Part shown: positions 45,742 through 58,350 of the stretch, piece by piece | How the letters are laid out: each line of letters starts with the position of its first letter | Position numbering within the stretch: position 1 is the stretch's first letter | Position numbers and translations under genes: made by a program | From: Entonaema liquescens | Lineage: Eukaryota; Ascomycota; Sordariomycetes; Xylariales; Xylariaceae | Assembly (NCBI GenBank): GCA_902805475.1 | Contig: CADCSX010000006.1 | Span: 2,418,001-2,482,000, forward strand | DNA length: 64,000 bases | Reading direction: 5' to 3' | The notes under the pieces: generated by a model | Databases searched by the model: none | What the model saw: only the letters and a program-made list of their open reading frames with translations | What the model was told of the DNA's origin: nothing

Positions 45742-48094
45742 TTACGAAAGGGGAGACGCGCCGTATTTGAGCAGCAAATCGACCGCTTCTTGGTTTTGCC
45801 TTGCCATGGCGATTTGCAAGGGAAGGCAATAGTCGAACGTAAGCGGCCGTATGAGGGGCATATTCGGGTCAGCCCCTCCGCGGAGAAGAGCCTCCAGGCA
45901 TGCGTTCGAGGACCACGTTGGTTCTTGATTGCACGCATGATACAATGACCGAATTTGTTCGACGACCGGCGCCGAACGAAATAGATCTCGATTTATCATG
46001 GCCTCGACGATCCTGGGTTTTCCGCACAAGACGGCCCGTAAGAGGGCTCCGGGATGAGGCTTGCTAGTTGATCTATTGATCAGTGGGGGGAAAGGGTTTG
46101 CGCCGTGGTCGAGGAGGAGCTCGCACATGGCAAGGTTTTCTTGCTCGAGCGCTACGTCAAGCGGAGTCTCTCCTCTCAGGGTAGACTGGTTCGGATCTGC
46201 ACCCTTCTCTAATAGCATCTGTGCAACCTGTATGTCTTCACCCTTACAAGCAGAGAGTAGAGTGGTCCAGCCTGACTTAGAGACGTATTCCCAAGGCGCC
46301 CCAGCGTTTAGGATGATGCTAGTGACTGTGAAGTTTTTAGCTTCTAAAGCTTTGAATAAGCGCGTCTTTGTAGCCAAGATCCTAGCTGCGTCTTTGAATC
46401 GTAAAGCGAACTGGAGAGAAGTAGCATTTCTCCCGTTAATTGCTTCGTTTATCATCGAGGCCACTTCCGTCTTCGATGGAAGTCTCGTGTCAAGCTCTAG
46501 TAGATGCTCGCAAATCTCTATATGACCACTCAGAAATAGCGAGTAAATCAAGGTTTTGCTAGTATTGCTGGTCGCGTCAGGAGAGGATCCATGGTCCAGC
46601 AGTAGCTTTACAATGTCGAACTTGTCGGGATGCTTATTTCCTGAGCAGCATACAATTTCCATCGCGCTCCAACCGTTATCATTCGTAGCGGTTGCCGAAG
46701 CACCTCGCTCGAGCAGTAATTTGACAGCTAAACGTAGATAGTTTCCTAAGCCTGTACACATACATGCTCTCATGAGTGGAGTCATTCCCGTGAAATTTCG
46801 AGCATCAAGCTCGGCCCCGGAGTCCAATAGGTACTCAATGATGGGCACCAAACCGCCACCGGCCGCGATTGCTAGAGGGCTATCGCCATCGTCGAGGTTC
46901 TTTGCATTGACATCTGCACCAGTTTCAACAAGGCGCTTTGCAAGTGTTAATCGAGAGTGTTCGCCCGAACACCACTCCTGGAATTCCGCCTGGAGAAGTC
47001 TCGGAGGCGAACTGAGAAAATCGCAGCAATAATGTAAGGGCGTGGTTCTGGAGTTGTAAGTGGGATTGGCACCCAGCGCAATGAGACTGAGCGCATCCGG
47101 GAATCGTCCCGCTGCGCATGCATCTAAAAGTAGCGTGCAACAGTTGGTATCCGTGGCATTGATATTCGCGCCATTTCGCACCAGCCAGCCGATCATATTC
47201 CAACGACCTGCCTTATAGGCCCAGTGAAGCGGGCTCATACCATGATGATCTTCGATATCGATTGGGGGCCGGTAGTAGTCTAAGAGAAATTGAGAAAACT
47301 CAAGAGCCTCTGTACAGCTTGATGTATGTAGAGCGGTTACGTAGTTGCTCGAGGAGCCCAATGCCCTCGATGCTACCTGGAAAGAAGCACCTCGAGTTAC
47401 TAGAATCCGAGCTGTAGAATACTGTTCATAGCACTAAAAAGAAGAATAAGTTATTGAAAAACTACAGTAGTTATTAGCCAGGTGGACTAGTTCATGTACA
47501 TACTATAGCTGTATGAAGAGGCATCCACCACGGAAGCTCAGCGTTATCCGTATGTGACCCAACACGAGGTTCACAGCCAGGTTCGAGCGGCCCGTCGCAT
47601 GGGCAAAACCCATGTGAGAGGGAGTTGACATTTGCACCATAATCTAAGAGCAAGTTGACAATATCATCATGACCTAGACGAGCAGCACTATGAAGGGGTG
47701 TCCATAACTGCGAAGACGGTTGACCAGTCAAGCTGTGCGGCAACGAATAGAAACCACTTTCTCGTCTTCCTCTATTTTGCTGCTCGAGGAGCATTAACTG
47801 CATCTGATAGTCTTGTAGACTTGAGGAATTTTCTGCCGAGCTACGCAGAGGATTGGTGAACATGGCCTGATCTGGGTTGGCGCCTGCTACCAGTAGTTTT
47901 CTAACCACTTGAGTGCTTCCTTGTTCAACTACCTGGAAAAGGAGGTTGATCTTGTCACCAACTCGGCGGTAAAGAACATGATCTAGAGCTTGATACAGAA
48001 CATGGCAACAACGAGAGGCTCTCGAAATCTCGCTGATTTCCAAGTATTCTGCAATATGAGTGAGGAGTTCGTTGGGTAGCCGTAAAAGTGTCAT
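45742..48094 (-). CDS. F-box and ankyrin-repeat protein
   Basis: Two exons, 48094-47504 and 47433-45742, in phase 0, give 760 residues. An F-box-like motif begins at residue 3 (LLRLPNELLTHIAEYL). Ankyrin repeats follow, with clear units such as TPLHSAARLGHDDIVNLLLDYGANV, SPLHWAYKAGRWNMIGWLV, SPLAIAAGG and TPLDVALEQENLAMCELLLDHGANP, about ten or more in total, extending to the C-terminus. The F-box would bind SKP1 in an SCF ubiquitin ligase while the ankyrins bind a substrate; this is family inference. Ankyrin-F-box proteins are strongly expanded in accessory regions of filamentous fungi. Confidence 0.87.
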
Positions 48095-48682
48095 TTTCTG
48101 TCTGTCTAGTGTTCAGTTCGGTAACGACGTGGTCCCTTTATATAAAAAGTACGCGCGAAGCTGATATATCATCAGCATAAATACTACTTGAATACGAAAT
48201 ACTCAACGCGAACATGAACGCGGACATGAATACGGATTTTCGCGGGGTTAGACGCGAGGCTCTCACATTGCCTGCAACCCAAAACAACTGGGCAATAAGC
48301 TGACCAAGTGGCGCAGATAGTCCAAACCACAAGGTTTATTCTTGCCAATCAGCGCGATTCAGACAGTATATGTGAAATAGTATTGCTGCAGTTTACGAGG
48401 CCTTGAGCTGACATGTATAATTAGTTTATAAATTTATGAATTATAAGCACAATGAACAATTTATTCTAGTTATTTCATAAAATAAAACTGCAAAAGTGAT
48501 AGGTAATTAATTCATATAAAAAAAATTAACTTAACACTTACAAGTGTGTCGCTCAGATCGATATTTCTTTTTTTGAAAGTGGTTATTTACTACTTTGGTA
48601 ATAATCATGGGTTTTTATGATGGAAATAGTCCTGAGTTCCCTGAAGTAGAATAGAATATTTTATTACGATGACAGGTTGACA
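48095..48682. other. Intergenic region
   Basis: About 590 bases, AT-rich in 48400-48560, with no supported gene; it includes the ankyrin-gene promoter. Confidence 0.5.
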
Positions 48683-49766
48683 TTACACGCGTCCTGCCCG
48701 TCCAACTTGTAGGATCTCGCCTGTCAATCGCTCATCGCTTCGTAGGACTGGCCAACTTGTGCCATCTGCCTTGTATAAGTTAACTTCGAGCTTCGTACCA
48801 AGGATCTTATGCGTCGACTTCTCGGGGTCAATGCGCCCGAATAAGGGAACGTTGGTCTTATAGCGCTTAGGTTGCGCATCGGTCGTTACTAGGTCAAGCA
48901 CAATTCCTTGACTTTCGAATTCTACCGTCGCTTTATCCTTATCAATCTTCTTGAGGAAGAAAGAGGCTATTACCGTCGACGGTGTCTGGTAGAAGTCATG
49001 TCGCACAGTCTCGAGTAGCTCCTCTCCATCTGCGGTTCCAGACGAATTGGCCGTGCCGGACTTGTTCTTCTGTTTCCCGGACCCGATGAATAAGTGTCTG
49101 GGCGAGGTCTTGCATCCCTCAATCTTCATAAACTGGTCAAATTCCAGCACTCGTCGCTTGCAACAACTGTAGCCTTTACTGCCTTCATGGAATATGGGTG
49201 CGCCAGGATGGTGAACACATTTCTCATCATCAGACCTGCCTTGGCTCTTCTTGTAAGCTGCGTTACAGCCTTTCCGACGACAAGCCTTGCCATCGGGGAT
49301 CTCAAGAGAGGGATCGTCATCTTCAGACTCGGGAGGTGGCGGAGGTGCAGTAGGTGCAGGCTGAGGAGCGAGAGGAGCACGAGAGGGTACTGCTGATACA
49401 GCCTCGGCAAGTTTTGAAGCTAGGGACGAATTCGCATCGGTTTCCGGTGCCTTCTTTTCAATCTCGGGAGGTAGATCGGTTGTGCTATGTTTTCCTTCGG
49501 TGCAGGGTGGAATCTCGAGGAATTCGTCAAATGTAAGAACTCTTGGTTTGCAGCATTTCCAGCCTAAACGTAGTAAATGTGGGCTTGGATTAGTGAATGT
49601 TCTTTTTTTTTTAAACCGTTTATGGTTAAGCCGGTTATATAATTATAATTGATCACTTACCTTTCTGACCCTCGTGAAAGACTGGAGGACCCGGATGGTA
49701 CACACAAGTCTCGTCCGGGTCGGTATAAACCTTGCCGCAACCTTTGTGGACACACTTCTGAGCCAT
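48683..49766 (-). CDS. CHORD and CS domain protein (HSP90 cochaperone type)
   Basis: Two exons, 49766-49661 and 49563-48683, give 328 residues. Two CHORD zinc-binding domains are evident: residues about 5-60 (CVHKGCGKVY ... HPGPPVFHEG ... KGWKCCKPRVLTFDEF) and about 140-205 (CRRKGCNAAY ... CVHHPGAPIFHEG ... GYSCCKRRVLEF). A Pro-rich linker separates them. The C-terminal p23-like CS domain (about 225-320) has YQTPSTVIASFFLKKIDKDKATVEF and VPLFGRIDPEKS. Relatives (CHORDC1, plant RAR1 paired with SGT1) bind HSP90 and stabilise client proteins. The promoter side carries a (TTTTG)n run. Confidence 0.92.
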
Positions 49767-51004
49767 TGTTTGGCGTGCGTATGATCTTAGCGAAGAATTG
49801 GTGCTCGGTCAACCTTTGGTCAGTTTTGAATTTAAGTCGACCAGACCAGGTTGGTATTTTTGTTCTTGCCAGGTTATTAAAAAAGTATAATTTTTTGTTT
49901 TGTTTTGTTTTGTTTTGTTTTGTTTGTTAATAAGGGATCTTGTAGATGAAGCTGATGGAAGCTACGAGAGCCTCGAAGCTATTCACCGCCTTCTGTTTAT
50001 GGGAGCTGTGCACTAGGTTAAGTCTACACGGTGCCTTTTTAGGTAACCACAGAGCCTATGACGTACGCTCTTTTATAGTACTTGCATGTGCACAGAAACA
50101 CCTACACGGGAAGTACATATCGTTTGCACTGGCAGAATTTCTGAACCCCGCTTAGTGGGGTGAAACAGCTTGACCTTAATAGCCTCTATAATCTAAAAAT
50201 GTACTAAATGTACTTATCTACGTATCTATTCAGGGGATTAATAAGATATGCAAGATATGCATATATACCGTAATTCTATATAACAATGTTCTCTTTTCTT
50301 GTCCTGGCGTATTGATTTCTATGCTATTTTCTATCTATGCTGGCATTACATAGGTAGCTACCTGTCCAGTAGATGTTAATCGTGCGATTCATTTTCCTTC
50401 GAATTTAATCCACTAGAACCCCATCCAGCTTGAACTGTCTTGCTTGAAAACTCATAATCTTCAACTTTGAGCCTTCAATTTTCAAAATGCGGGCTACGTG
50501 CAGATTACTTCAGACATGTAGGATCACGCTGTTCACGCGTGAAAACTGCGGACTTTGCACTCAAGCTAGAACAATTCTCTCTGATGTTTGGGATTCCCGA
50601 CCATTTCAATTCAAATAGATCGATATTATCAAATCAGATACTAAGCCTCCATGGAGGGATCTATATGAGTTTGATGTTCCCGTGGTATGTAAATAAATCT
50701 AGATCATACATCTGCATTCACACCCGAATCTACTATTAAACGAATGAGAAAAAAAAAAAAGAAAACTACGTAGACTAATAAACTCTCCTGGTAGATTCAT
50801 ATCAGCAAGTCCTCTGCTCCAGAGGAACACCCACAGTCCGCTTCGAAGGCAATCAAACTCATGCACCGGTTTACTGCTGATCAGGTGAAAGACAAGATGG
50901 ATCTCGCCGAGAAAGCATGAAGCTGTATTACTGATACAAGACCTACTCGTATTAAGTGCGAGGAAAGCCCACCACTGGTTCGCCTGTACGACAGTTAAAT
51001 ACTA
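49767..51004. other. Intergenic region with (TTTTG)n repeat
   Basis: About 1.2 kb. The TTTTG pentanucleotide run lies at about 49891-49926, and a poly-A stretch at about 50749-50760. Between 50800 and 50997 one plus-strand frame reads like coding sequence (…MHRFTADQVKDKMDLAEKA…) until a tga, then continues open to a taa; it may be a gene remnant, unassigned. Confidence 0.5.
49891..49926. repeat. (TTTTG)n pentanucleotide repeat
   Basis: About six tandem ttttg units upstream of the CHORD gene. Confidence 0.9.
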
Positions 51005-52133
51005 TTAGTATCTCCCGCCAGCTTTTGGTGCCTGCTGCCCTCGAGCGGTACTTAGCACTACGTCCAGCGAAGCCTGTAACAGTGTCGCATCAAGTGCAGT
51101 ACTTATCATATGGAAACCCTTGTCGGCGTACTGCTTGGCCTGCTCCCCGCTTGTGGCGAAGAAACCGCATTTCTTCCCTGCCTTATTAGTCGCTGCCAGG
51201 ATCTTGTCGATTGCTTGTTCTAGCTCGGGTTTAATAACGCCATCCAGTATGGGATGACCAATATTATTCCCTAAGTCAAAAGGTCCCACGAAGAGAACAT
51301 CAATCCCTGGGACAGCGGCTATCTCCTCAACAGCATCAAGTGCTTCTTGTGTCTCTATCTGTACCATTGTTAGGAGAGATTCGTTCGCATGCTGTAAATA
51401 CTCTGTCATCGTTGGCACCGGGTTGAAGCGTTCCATAGAGAATGGTGATCCGAGCCCGCGCTGCCCTTGCGGTGGGAATTTGGCTGCGCTGACGATTCTT
51501 TTGGCCTCCTCCGCGGAACGGAGAAGAGGGACGAGAATCTATTTTGTTAACGAAGCTCTGGTACTTGTTACTGACAATTAGCCACTTACACCATGTGCTC
51601 CTGCATCTAATGCGCCTTATCTAGATGTTAGCTACGTGGACTCGCCAGGTTCAATCGATAGCCTTACGTTTTATCATCCAACCTTGCATATCAGGAATCC
51701 TCACGAGAGGGCTGACTCCGCAGCTAGCGATAGCTGGGACTGCCTCGTGCATTGCGGCATCTTTACAAAATATGGGTTAGCTCTACATTTCGGGGGCGTT
51801 AAAGCAGATATCCGAATTAAATCATCGCCTCTTTTCCGAGTAGGGTTAGGTATTCATACCATCCATGTTTCCATGTTCACAATCAACCATCACCCAGTCG
51901 AAACCAGCACGTGCCAATATTCTCGAAACATTCTGACCAGGCAAAGTCTGCCAGGCCCCTACGCTTGGACGTTCATTCTTGATAAATACGTTCTTTAGCA
52001 CACACCCTTGCAACATGTTGGAGTACGGTCTCGTCTGTAATATTTTATTGGGACGAAATGAAACAAGATATCGTTTTGGACTCGTTAATAAGGTGAGACT
52101 AGCTGATGCCCGAACCCGAACTATGAATGGCAT
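51005..52133 (-). CDS. HpcH/HpaI-family class II aldolase
   Basis: Four exons, 52133-51860, 51760-51668, 51615-51590 and 51538-51005, give 308 residues; the third exon is only 26 bases and encodes most of ALDAGAHG. The motifs GFDWVMVDCEHGNMDD, GVSPLVRIPD, ALDAGAHGILVPLL, QRGLGSPFS, MVQIET and FVGPFDLGNNIG are the metal- and pyruvate-binding blocks of the HpaI/2-keto-3-deoxy-acid aldolase family, which cleaves or forms 4-hydroxy-2-oxo acids. The N-terminal 38 residues are Arg/Ser-rich without acidic residues, resembling a mitochondrial presequence. Translation from the internal Met (about residue 40) is an alternative. Confidence 0.88.
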
Positions 52134-53581
52134 CGGTCTTAATATACCGTTTAAGCAGATCGACTAGATCAACTATTTTCTCGGAACGAGGTTAGATAAA
52201 AACATTAGCTTATAAAAGACACCTGCCTCAAAACTCGATATGATCCTTCTGTAACCTTGGAACCCTCCGTTCATGAGGAGAAACTGGTTACCGGCCCCTC
52301 CCGATCATACGGCAAGTTACCTACCGAGGGCGGGGTAGTTACCAGTATAAGCTTTAGGGACTCTTGGACTAATGCACTACGATGATCTATTTGGGACAAC
52401 TACCTATGAAGACTATCTTGTAATGGTACCAGGGTACTGGTTTAATGAAGACAGAGTTTCTTGTTGCATAATTTTGTAATACCGCACACATTTTAAATGG
52501 AGCCTATGAGTTGCTAGCGTCTCGGCTTGTTGAACGGCTTGACTCCGACTGTGCCGCAAGTGATACCCGAAGCCCGACTTCGTGGTTTAATGAGTATCCC
52601 GTGATCCGAGCCGGAATACTAACTAATCCGTCTCGGGTGTCCGAACACCACTAGCTAAATAGGTCCTTTGCCTAATTGGGTACTGGGATAAAAAAAAAAA
52701 AAGTAACGGGAACTTAGTAAGAATGGGTTAATTGCTATATTTAGCTTATTACTTTCGGGGTGACTTGATATTTCAGTTAAGTACCTATTAAATAGTTGAC
52801 ATCTTGATTAATGTGAGCTATACTATGTAATGCGCTACCAGATTAAGAATCTCTATTATAGAGAGGGACTTTAGGGAAATTAAAGTTATGATTATATAGA
52901 TAGTACATGTATACTTTGTAATAAATATGGGGAGTTGATCTTAGACGTAGCGGTGATTTTGTCCCTCCTTAATACGAGTCTACCTATGCTGTTGTCAGTT
53001 TAGAACTGCACACACTGTATAATACACTTAATTATTGATCCCTGGAGATTTCCTCTTCGTCTTAATCTATCTGCCATATGCTGGCAGAAGACTATGCCGA
53101 CGCGTATGTATACGCCGTCGTTGCTGTAATTTCTTCCGGTGACGCGCTCTACACTGAAGCCGATAGCTTTGTGTAGTAAATTTAAGGGACGGCGTTGGAT
53201 TACTTTAGGAACTTCCGTCCTTGGCTGTTCGAACTCCAAAAATTCCTACCCTAAAGAGATAGGTAATGGTACCGGTACCGCACCTCCAGGAGCGAAAACT
53301 CTAGCATTACGTATCTTCACCCCCTGTGTGACGAATCGCTGGATGCTGTTGTACATCAGCCTCATATAAACTCCCAATATTATAGCATCCAGTCGCGTAT
53401 TTATTTGGTGCGCACCTGTGGCCGTGGAAAGAAGAAAAATGGCATTCTACTCAACTAGATAGTGTTCTAGAAGGGTAAAATCTTATCTAGGCCATTTGAG
53501 CCCGGATCAACGATGCTCAATATGAATGGGTATGGCTACCGAAGTCTTTAATGTGACACATGCGTATCGTTGAGAGGACAT
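52134..53581. other. AT-rich intergenic region
   Basis: About 1.4 kb with no gene. From 52690 onward it is notably AT-rich, with a poly-A run near 52690-52701. No repeats shared with the rest of the window were noticed. Confidence 0.5.
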
Positions 53582-55128
53582 CTACCGGTTGAATTCTTGG
53601 GATCGAGCCAAAACGGTCTGCTGAGCGAGTACATCGAGGGCTTCGTCCGGTATTGTCGAGGGTATATTCTGCACAGCAGAGAACATTTGACTCACGAGCT
53701 CAATGTGGCTAACGTAACCACCATTTCGGCCGCCTTGGTCTATGAGGGTCATCTCGTTGGAAGGTTCCGCGCCCCATACATCTGGGGGTATGAAATCGCC
53801 CTCGTATAACGCAATCCGTACGGGCCATTGCAGACGGGGCCACCATTCTTCGTCGTCCGGATCAAATAGTGAAACGATGCCCATGACTTCGCGACGGGCT
53901 AAACCCTTTAACCACCAAATGCTATCTAGAGACTTTAGTAAACCAAAATAACTAGCAAGAATAGCAAGAGCGCGTGGACGCCGGATTTCGAGTAATTCTA
54001 CAAAACGGCGTGAGACGGTCGCGAGAAAGACGAGAGGAGCACCGGTATGGGGTATCTTATGAGCCCAGTCAAGAACAGCAACAGCGTGTTGATAGGCTTG
54101 GCGAGTGAGATCCTGAAGCGCGGGATCATCTATTTCGGCAATCTCCTCTTCTACTCCGGTCAGCAGATGCCCGAAGAAATTCGCGTTTTGCCCTGACAAA
54201 TCAAGATTAAGCGCGGGCTGAGACTCGATTATTGGGATCACAATCCCACTATGGCGCAACCACTGCCAACTAGAAGCTACGACAGCCTTAATTCCCTGAA
54301 ATGAGTGAAACCATGATAGCGGTAGGGAATATCCATCAGACCGATCCTTCAAGTCACCGCTATCATCCCTGGTAAAAATGCGAGACGCCGTCGACTGAAA
54401 TGCAATGAGGGCGGCGGTAAGGAAGAGCGCTTCCGCATTTGACTCAGTTATACCCTTGCCCAACCTTGCGCTATATTCGGAAAGTGTTGACGCCATATAT
54501 GAATGGCTGGCGCGTATAAGCTCTTGGTCTTGTGGGGCATGAGACCGTAAATGGAGAGCAGACACAGCAAGCAGCGCGTCGGCTAGAAATTCCGCACCAG
54601 TGAAGGCAAGATTCGGAACAGTATCCCGCCATATCTTCTCACTCACCGGTGAAGATATGGCAAGAGTCTGACAAGTGATGGTAGTGTAGTGATGTAAAAG
54701 TTTCAATTCCATCATGCGATTGCTTTTATTCGAGTTCGTTAAAGGGAGAGGTTCCGGATTTCGATACAAGGGAAGTGGTGTACTCGACTCTACGGAGGGC
54801 GTCGGTGGAAGAGTATTCGTCGAGGGACTATCGCAGTTACTCGTAGATGTCGTCGGACGAGGAGTTTCGGCTGGACTAAGAGTGTCGACGATGCTGGGAT
54901 GCTCAAAGTCGCAAGCAACGCCATGCTTGGTACAGTTTCCACATCTGGGATGAACTTCGTCGCACTGCGAACGCATCAGTTGCGCCGCTCTCTTTTCTTT
55001 TCTTTTTCTTATTTCTTTCTTCCTTTTCAGGCACGATTATACCCTGACCACACACATACCTTAATCTTTCGAGCTTTACATCTTCGGCAACCAGCACGAG
55101 ATTTCTTGTGGGATCTTCTTGGAGGCAT
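53582..55128 (-). CDS. Zn2Cys6 transcription factor
   Basis: Two exons, 55128-55060 and 54964-53582, give 483 residues. The intron splits the zinc cluster, which after splicing is C14-x2-C17-x6-C24-x6-C31-x2-C34-x6-C41, a complete binuclear cluster. The start MPPRRSHKKSRAGC is typical. Residues 42-100 are Ser/Thr/Pro-rich; the rest is an alpha-helical regulatory domain (LLHHYTTITCQTLA, VSALHLRSHAPQD) like that of Fungal_trans_2 members in sterol-regulator-type proteins. It neighbours the esterase, dioxygenase and permease genes and is the only regulator there. Confidence 0.9.
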
Positions 55129-56239
55129 TATTCCGTAATATCATAACTGCTGACGAATGAGATATCCTTTACATCTATATGGACATATAAACGAAGCCAT
55201 CGAAAATGATGTCGGAGGGATTCCAATCAAGTAGTTGGGCTTTTCTCGGAATACCGAACGGAAGACGGTAGTGTCCAGACGGACAAAGTCGGCGCAATTG
55301 CAGGAGAGTGGACGGGATTGGGTTCATTGCAGAAAGTGGGGGGTTAATTTGGCATTTCACATGTGCTAAGCCACCGTTACAGGACTCGGCAGATCCGGGG
55401 CATCAGCCGCCTATCCAATCACGTTTATTTCAATTGTTTAGCGTGATGACCTAGTTACCTATACATGTTACATGTACTTATGTTCGTAGTAAGTCACTTA
55501 TGTAGTTCTTGCATACCTATATAATAGTTACCCACGACATATATTCTTTACAAATTGTAAATATAATTATATATATAGTTATATACATAATGTACTAATA
55601 AGTTGACTTATATTTAATTTGATCTGTGATATCACCTACTCAATGAATACCCAGAATTAATGAGTAAGAGTATACAGATGTCTTTAGGTTGTTGCTCTAT
55701 ATACATACCTATGTCTATATCAGGCAGCCAGATAACTACAGGTACTTCCCTAAAGATAGAACTAGTTAGTACTTGAGTACCTAGATCCTAGCCACATCTC
55801 CCCCCTAGTGCTCGATTATGTAGATACATAAATCGCACTAAATTCCCCAATTCTGGTTCTCTTATCCATCCCCCCCACCACGCCATCCTTAGGCCATCTA
55901 CGCGACCGTAGGCATTCGGCATCCGAACGTATCCGACCCCCCGAAAAGTTAAACGTCTCATGAACGCGATCTTGTCAAAGGCAGAACTAACAACCAAAGC
56001 CCTATTACATCATACGGACCCGGTATGCAGGTACGGTTAATTCAAGCTTAGATATTGAACACCATTAGATCTTTTCATTAAAATTAATACCTATCGGAAA
56101 TAATTGATACCGGGTTCCTCGTCTAAGCCTCAGGGGCATTCGCGTGGTCTACGCGGACGCGTGCCTAGAATTGGGAGGCCTCCGGAGAGCTACCTAAAGA
56201 TCACCTTAGAAGTTTCCTACGACGTCTAATTCGAATATC
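55129..56239. other. Shared upstream region of regulator and esterase
   Basis: 1.1 kb between divergent genes, AT-rich between 55440 and 55780. A small frame at 55788-55997 (minus) is unsupported. Possible joint promoter. Confidence 0.5.
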
Positions 56240-58005
56240 ATGGCGATTCACGTGAAAAAGTTAGGGTGGCTCGCTATCTTTGTCCTTATCTGTTTTGTGC
56301 TTTTCTGGGGTCGGACATTTTATGGAACGACAAGGCTTTCCGATCAGCTGTGCTCAATCTTAGGGACGTGCCGGGTTGATACTTCGAAATCTTTCTCAGT
56401 CGAAGATACCCCCGTCACACTGGAAGGTTATGGAAGTTTTACGGGAAGACCGGTAAAAACTACGTTGAGTGGTGTTGCATTCTCCCACCCAGTTGATGCT
56501 TGGCTCGGTATCGATTATTCAACCCAACCTGTAGGCGAAGGCCGTTTCAAACTTGTCGACTGGCCTGCTTCGTTTGACGGTATAAAAACAGCTACGGCAT
56601 ATGGAAAGGCGTGTATCCAGGACCCAAAATATGTGAACCTAGACGCTCAGGGGGAAGCTTGTCTCAATTTCAATGTGTACCGGACACAGGGTATTCCACT
56701 AAGTGAAAAGCTTCCAGTTTTCATTTATATTCACGGAGGTAGTTTCAATTTTGGCAGTAGTAAGAGTTTAGATGGGGCCGCATTTGTTGCATCGTCCAAG
56801 GCACCGATAGTTGTAGTGAGTTTCCACTACCGTCTTAACTCGCTTGGCTTCTTGCCGTCTGTTATGTTCAGTCAAGAAGGCCTCCTCAACCTTGGGTTGC
56901 GGGATCAGTATTTCTTTCTGAAACATTTCATACAAAAGCACATCAGCTCTTTCGGAGGAAACCCCGAAGATATTACGCTTGGTGGTCGTTCTGCGGGCGC
57001 TCATTCGGTGGGGATTCATCATTTCCACAACTATGGTGAAGACACTGGGAAGCCATATTTTGCTAGGGTTATCCTTCAGTCGGGATCCGTCACCGCCCGG
57101 TCGTTTCCAAATGCTAGCTTCCCCCTTTACGTCCGCCAGTTCGAGGAGTTCATGGCACACCTCCATTGTCCTATCAATGATAATGCAGCGGCCCTAACAT
57201 GTTTACGTTCTGCGAAAGTCACTGATATCAGAAAGATTAGCATGAAATTGTACGATGACAACCAGTACAATAATACGTGGCCATTTCAGCCGACACAAGG
57301 GGTCCATTACTGGAAAAGTTTGGTTCGAAATCCGGTCTCGACGGGACTTTCTTCCATGTGCCAACACTTATGACTAGTGTCACAGATGAGGGAAGATTCA
57401 CCGTACCGGGCAATGTAAATACAAACGACGAATTCTTGAGTTATATGCACATAACCGCTCCACTTCTGACTCCCGACGAGCTTCAGTCGCTGGTAAGTTT
57501 ATACCCGGATCCCGTAGCGGATGCTGCATCTCCCTTCAAAGACTCTCCAAGGGGAGTGCAATACGCTCGTTTATCTGCGGCTTGGAGTGATTATGGATAT
57601 ATCTGCCCTGTGCAGGAGACTGCATATAGGCTATCCGCTGCCGGCGTACCCACCTGGAAAGCTCGTTTCAACACCAATAACAGCTTTCCAGCTTGGCGTG
57701 GAATTCCGCATGCGGCTGATGCGAGGTACACTTGGCCGGAACCCAAAGTGCAACACCCAGATGTCGGTCAGGTGCACCATGGTTACCTATCCAGTTTCGT
57801 TGCAGCCGGTGACCCGAATACGCATAGGTACCCGGGCTCCCCTGAATGGCCTAAGTATGAGCCCGAGGGATACGGTCTCGATTCTAAGCCAGCACTCCAA
57901 CTTGTCGTACAACCACGCGATACAAAGGTCGAGCCAGATGACATTCGCCGCGAAGCCTGTCTATTTTGGAGAGATCCTAAGAGAGCACCCCGACTGAACA
58001 AGTGA
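56240..58005 (+). CDS. Type-B carboxylesterase/lipase-like protein (frame broken once)
   Basis: A single exon; 588 residues after one base is added. A hydrophobic segment at residues about 8-25 is a signal peptide or membrane anchor. The oxyanion-hole motif IHGGSFNFG lies near 164-172 and the nucleophile elbow GGRSAG places Ser at 251; the Cys near 133-141 fits the usual disulphide. In the 3' half, a GIPHAADARYTW segment holds the likely catalytic His. At 57299-57302 a run of four G shifts the frame, so the first frame stops at about 57371-57373 and the other carries GPLLEKFGSKSG onward to 58005. The whole length is 1766 bases, one short of a multiple of three. Substrate unknown. Confidence 0.85.
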
Positions 58006-58350
58006 TCCTGCACATATTCGTTTAATTGCTGTATCAATACATAGACTTTTTTGTTTTTCCTACAGTGTCTTGTACAGTCTGTTCTCTATCTCCTATTTAG
58101 ACTATGATCTGTTGACTTATACCAGCACGTGATCTGAAGCTGTGGAGAAGCACAATCATAAGTCGGCTTGGGAACGTTGCGATACACATCAAGAATGGCG
58201 TGATTTAGACTTATACTGTATTAGCACACATCTACGGGGAACCTCTTTTAACCATATTGCCTTTACTGGATTTATGGTTTTACGGTAGGTTATTCATACT
58301 AGAATTAATCCTCTGAGTCGTTAAGTATCCCACCATATCAATTCCAGATA
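58006..58350. other. Intergenic region
   Basis: 345 bases with no gene; the promoter of the downstream dioxygenase gene. Confidence 0.5.
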
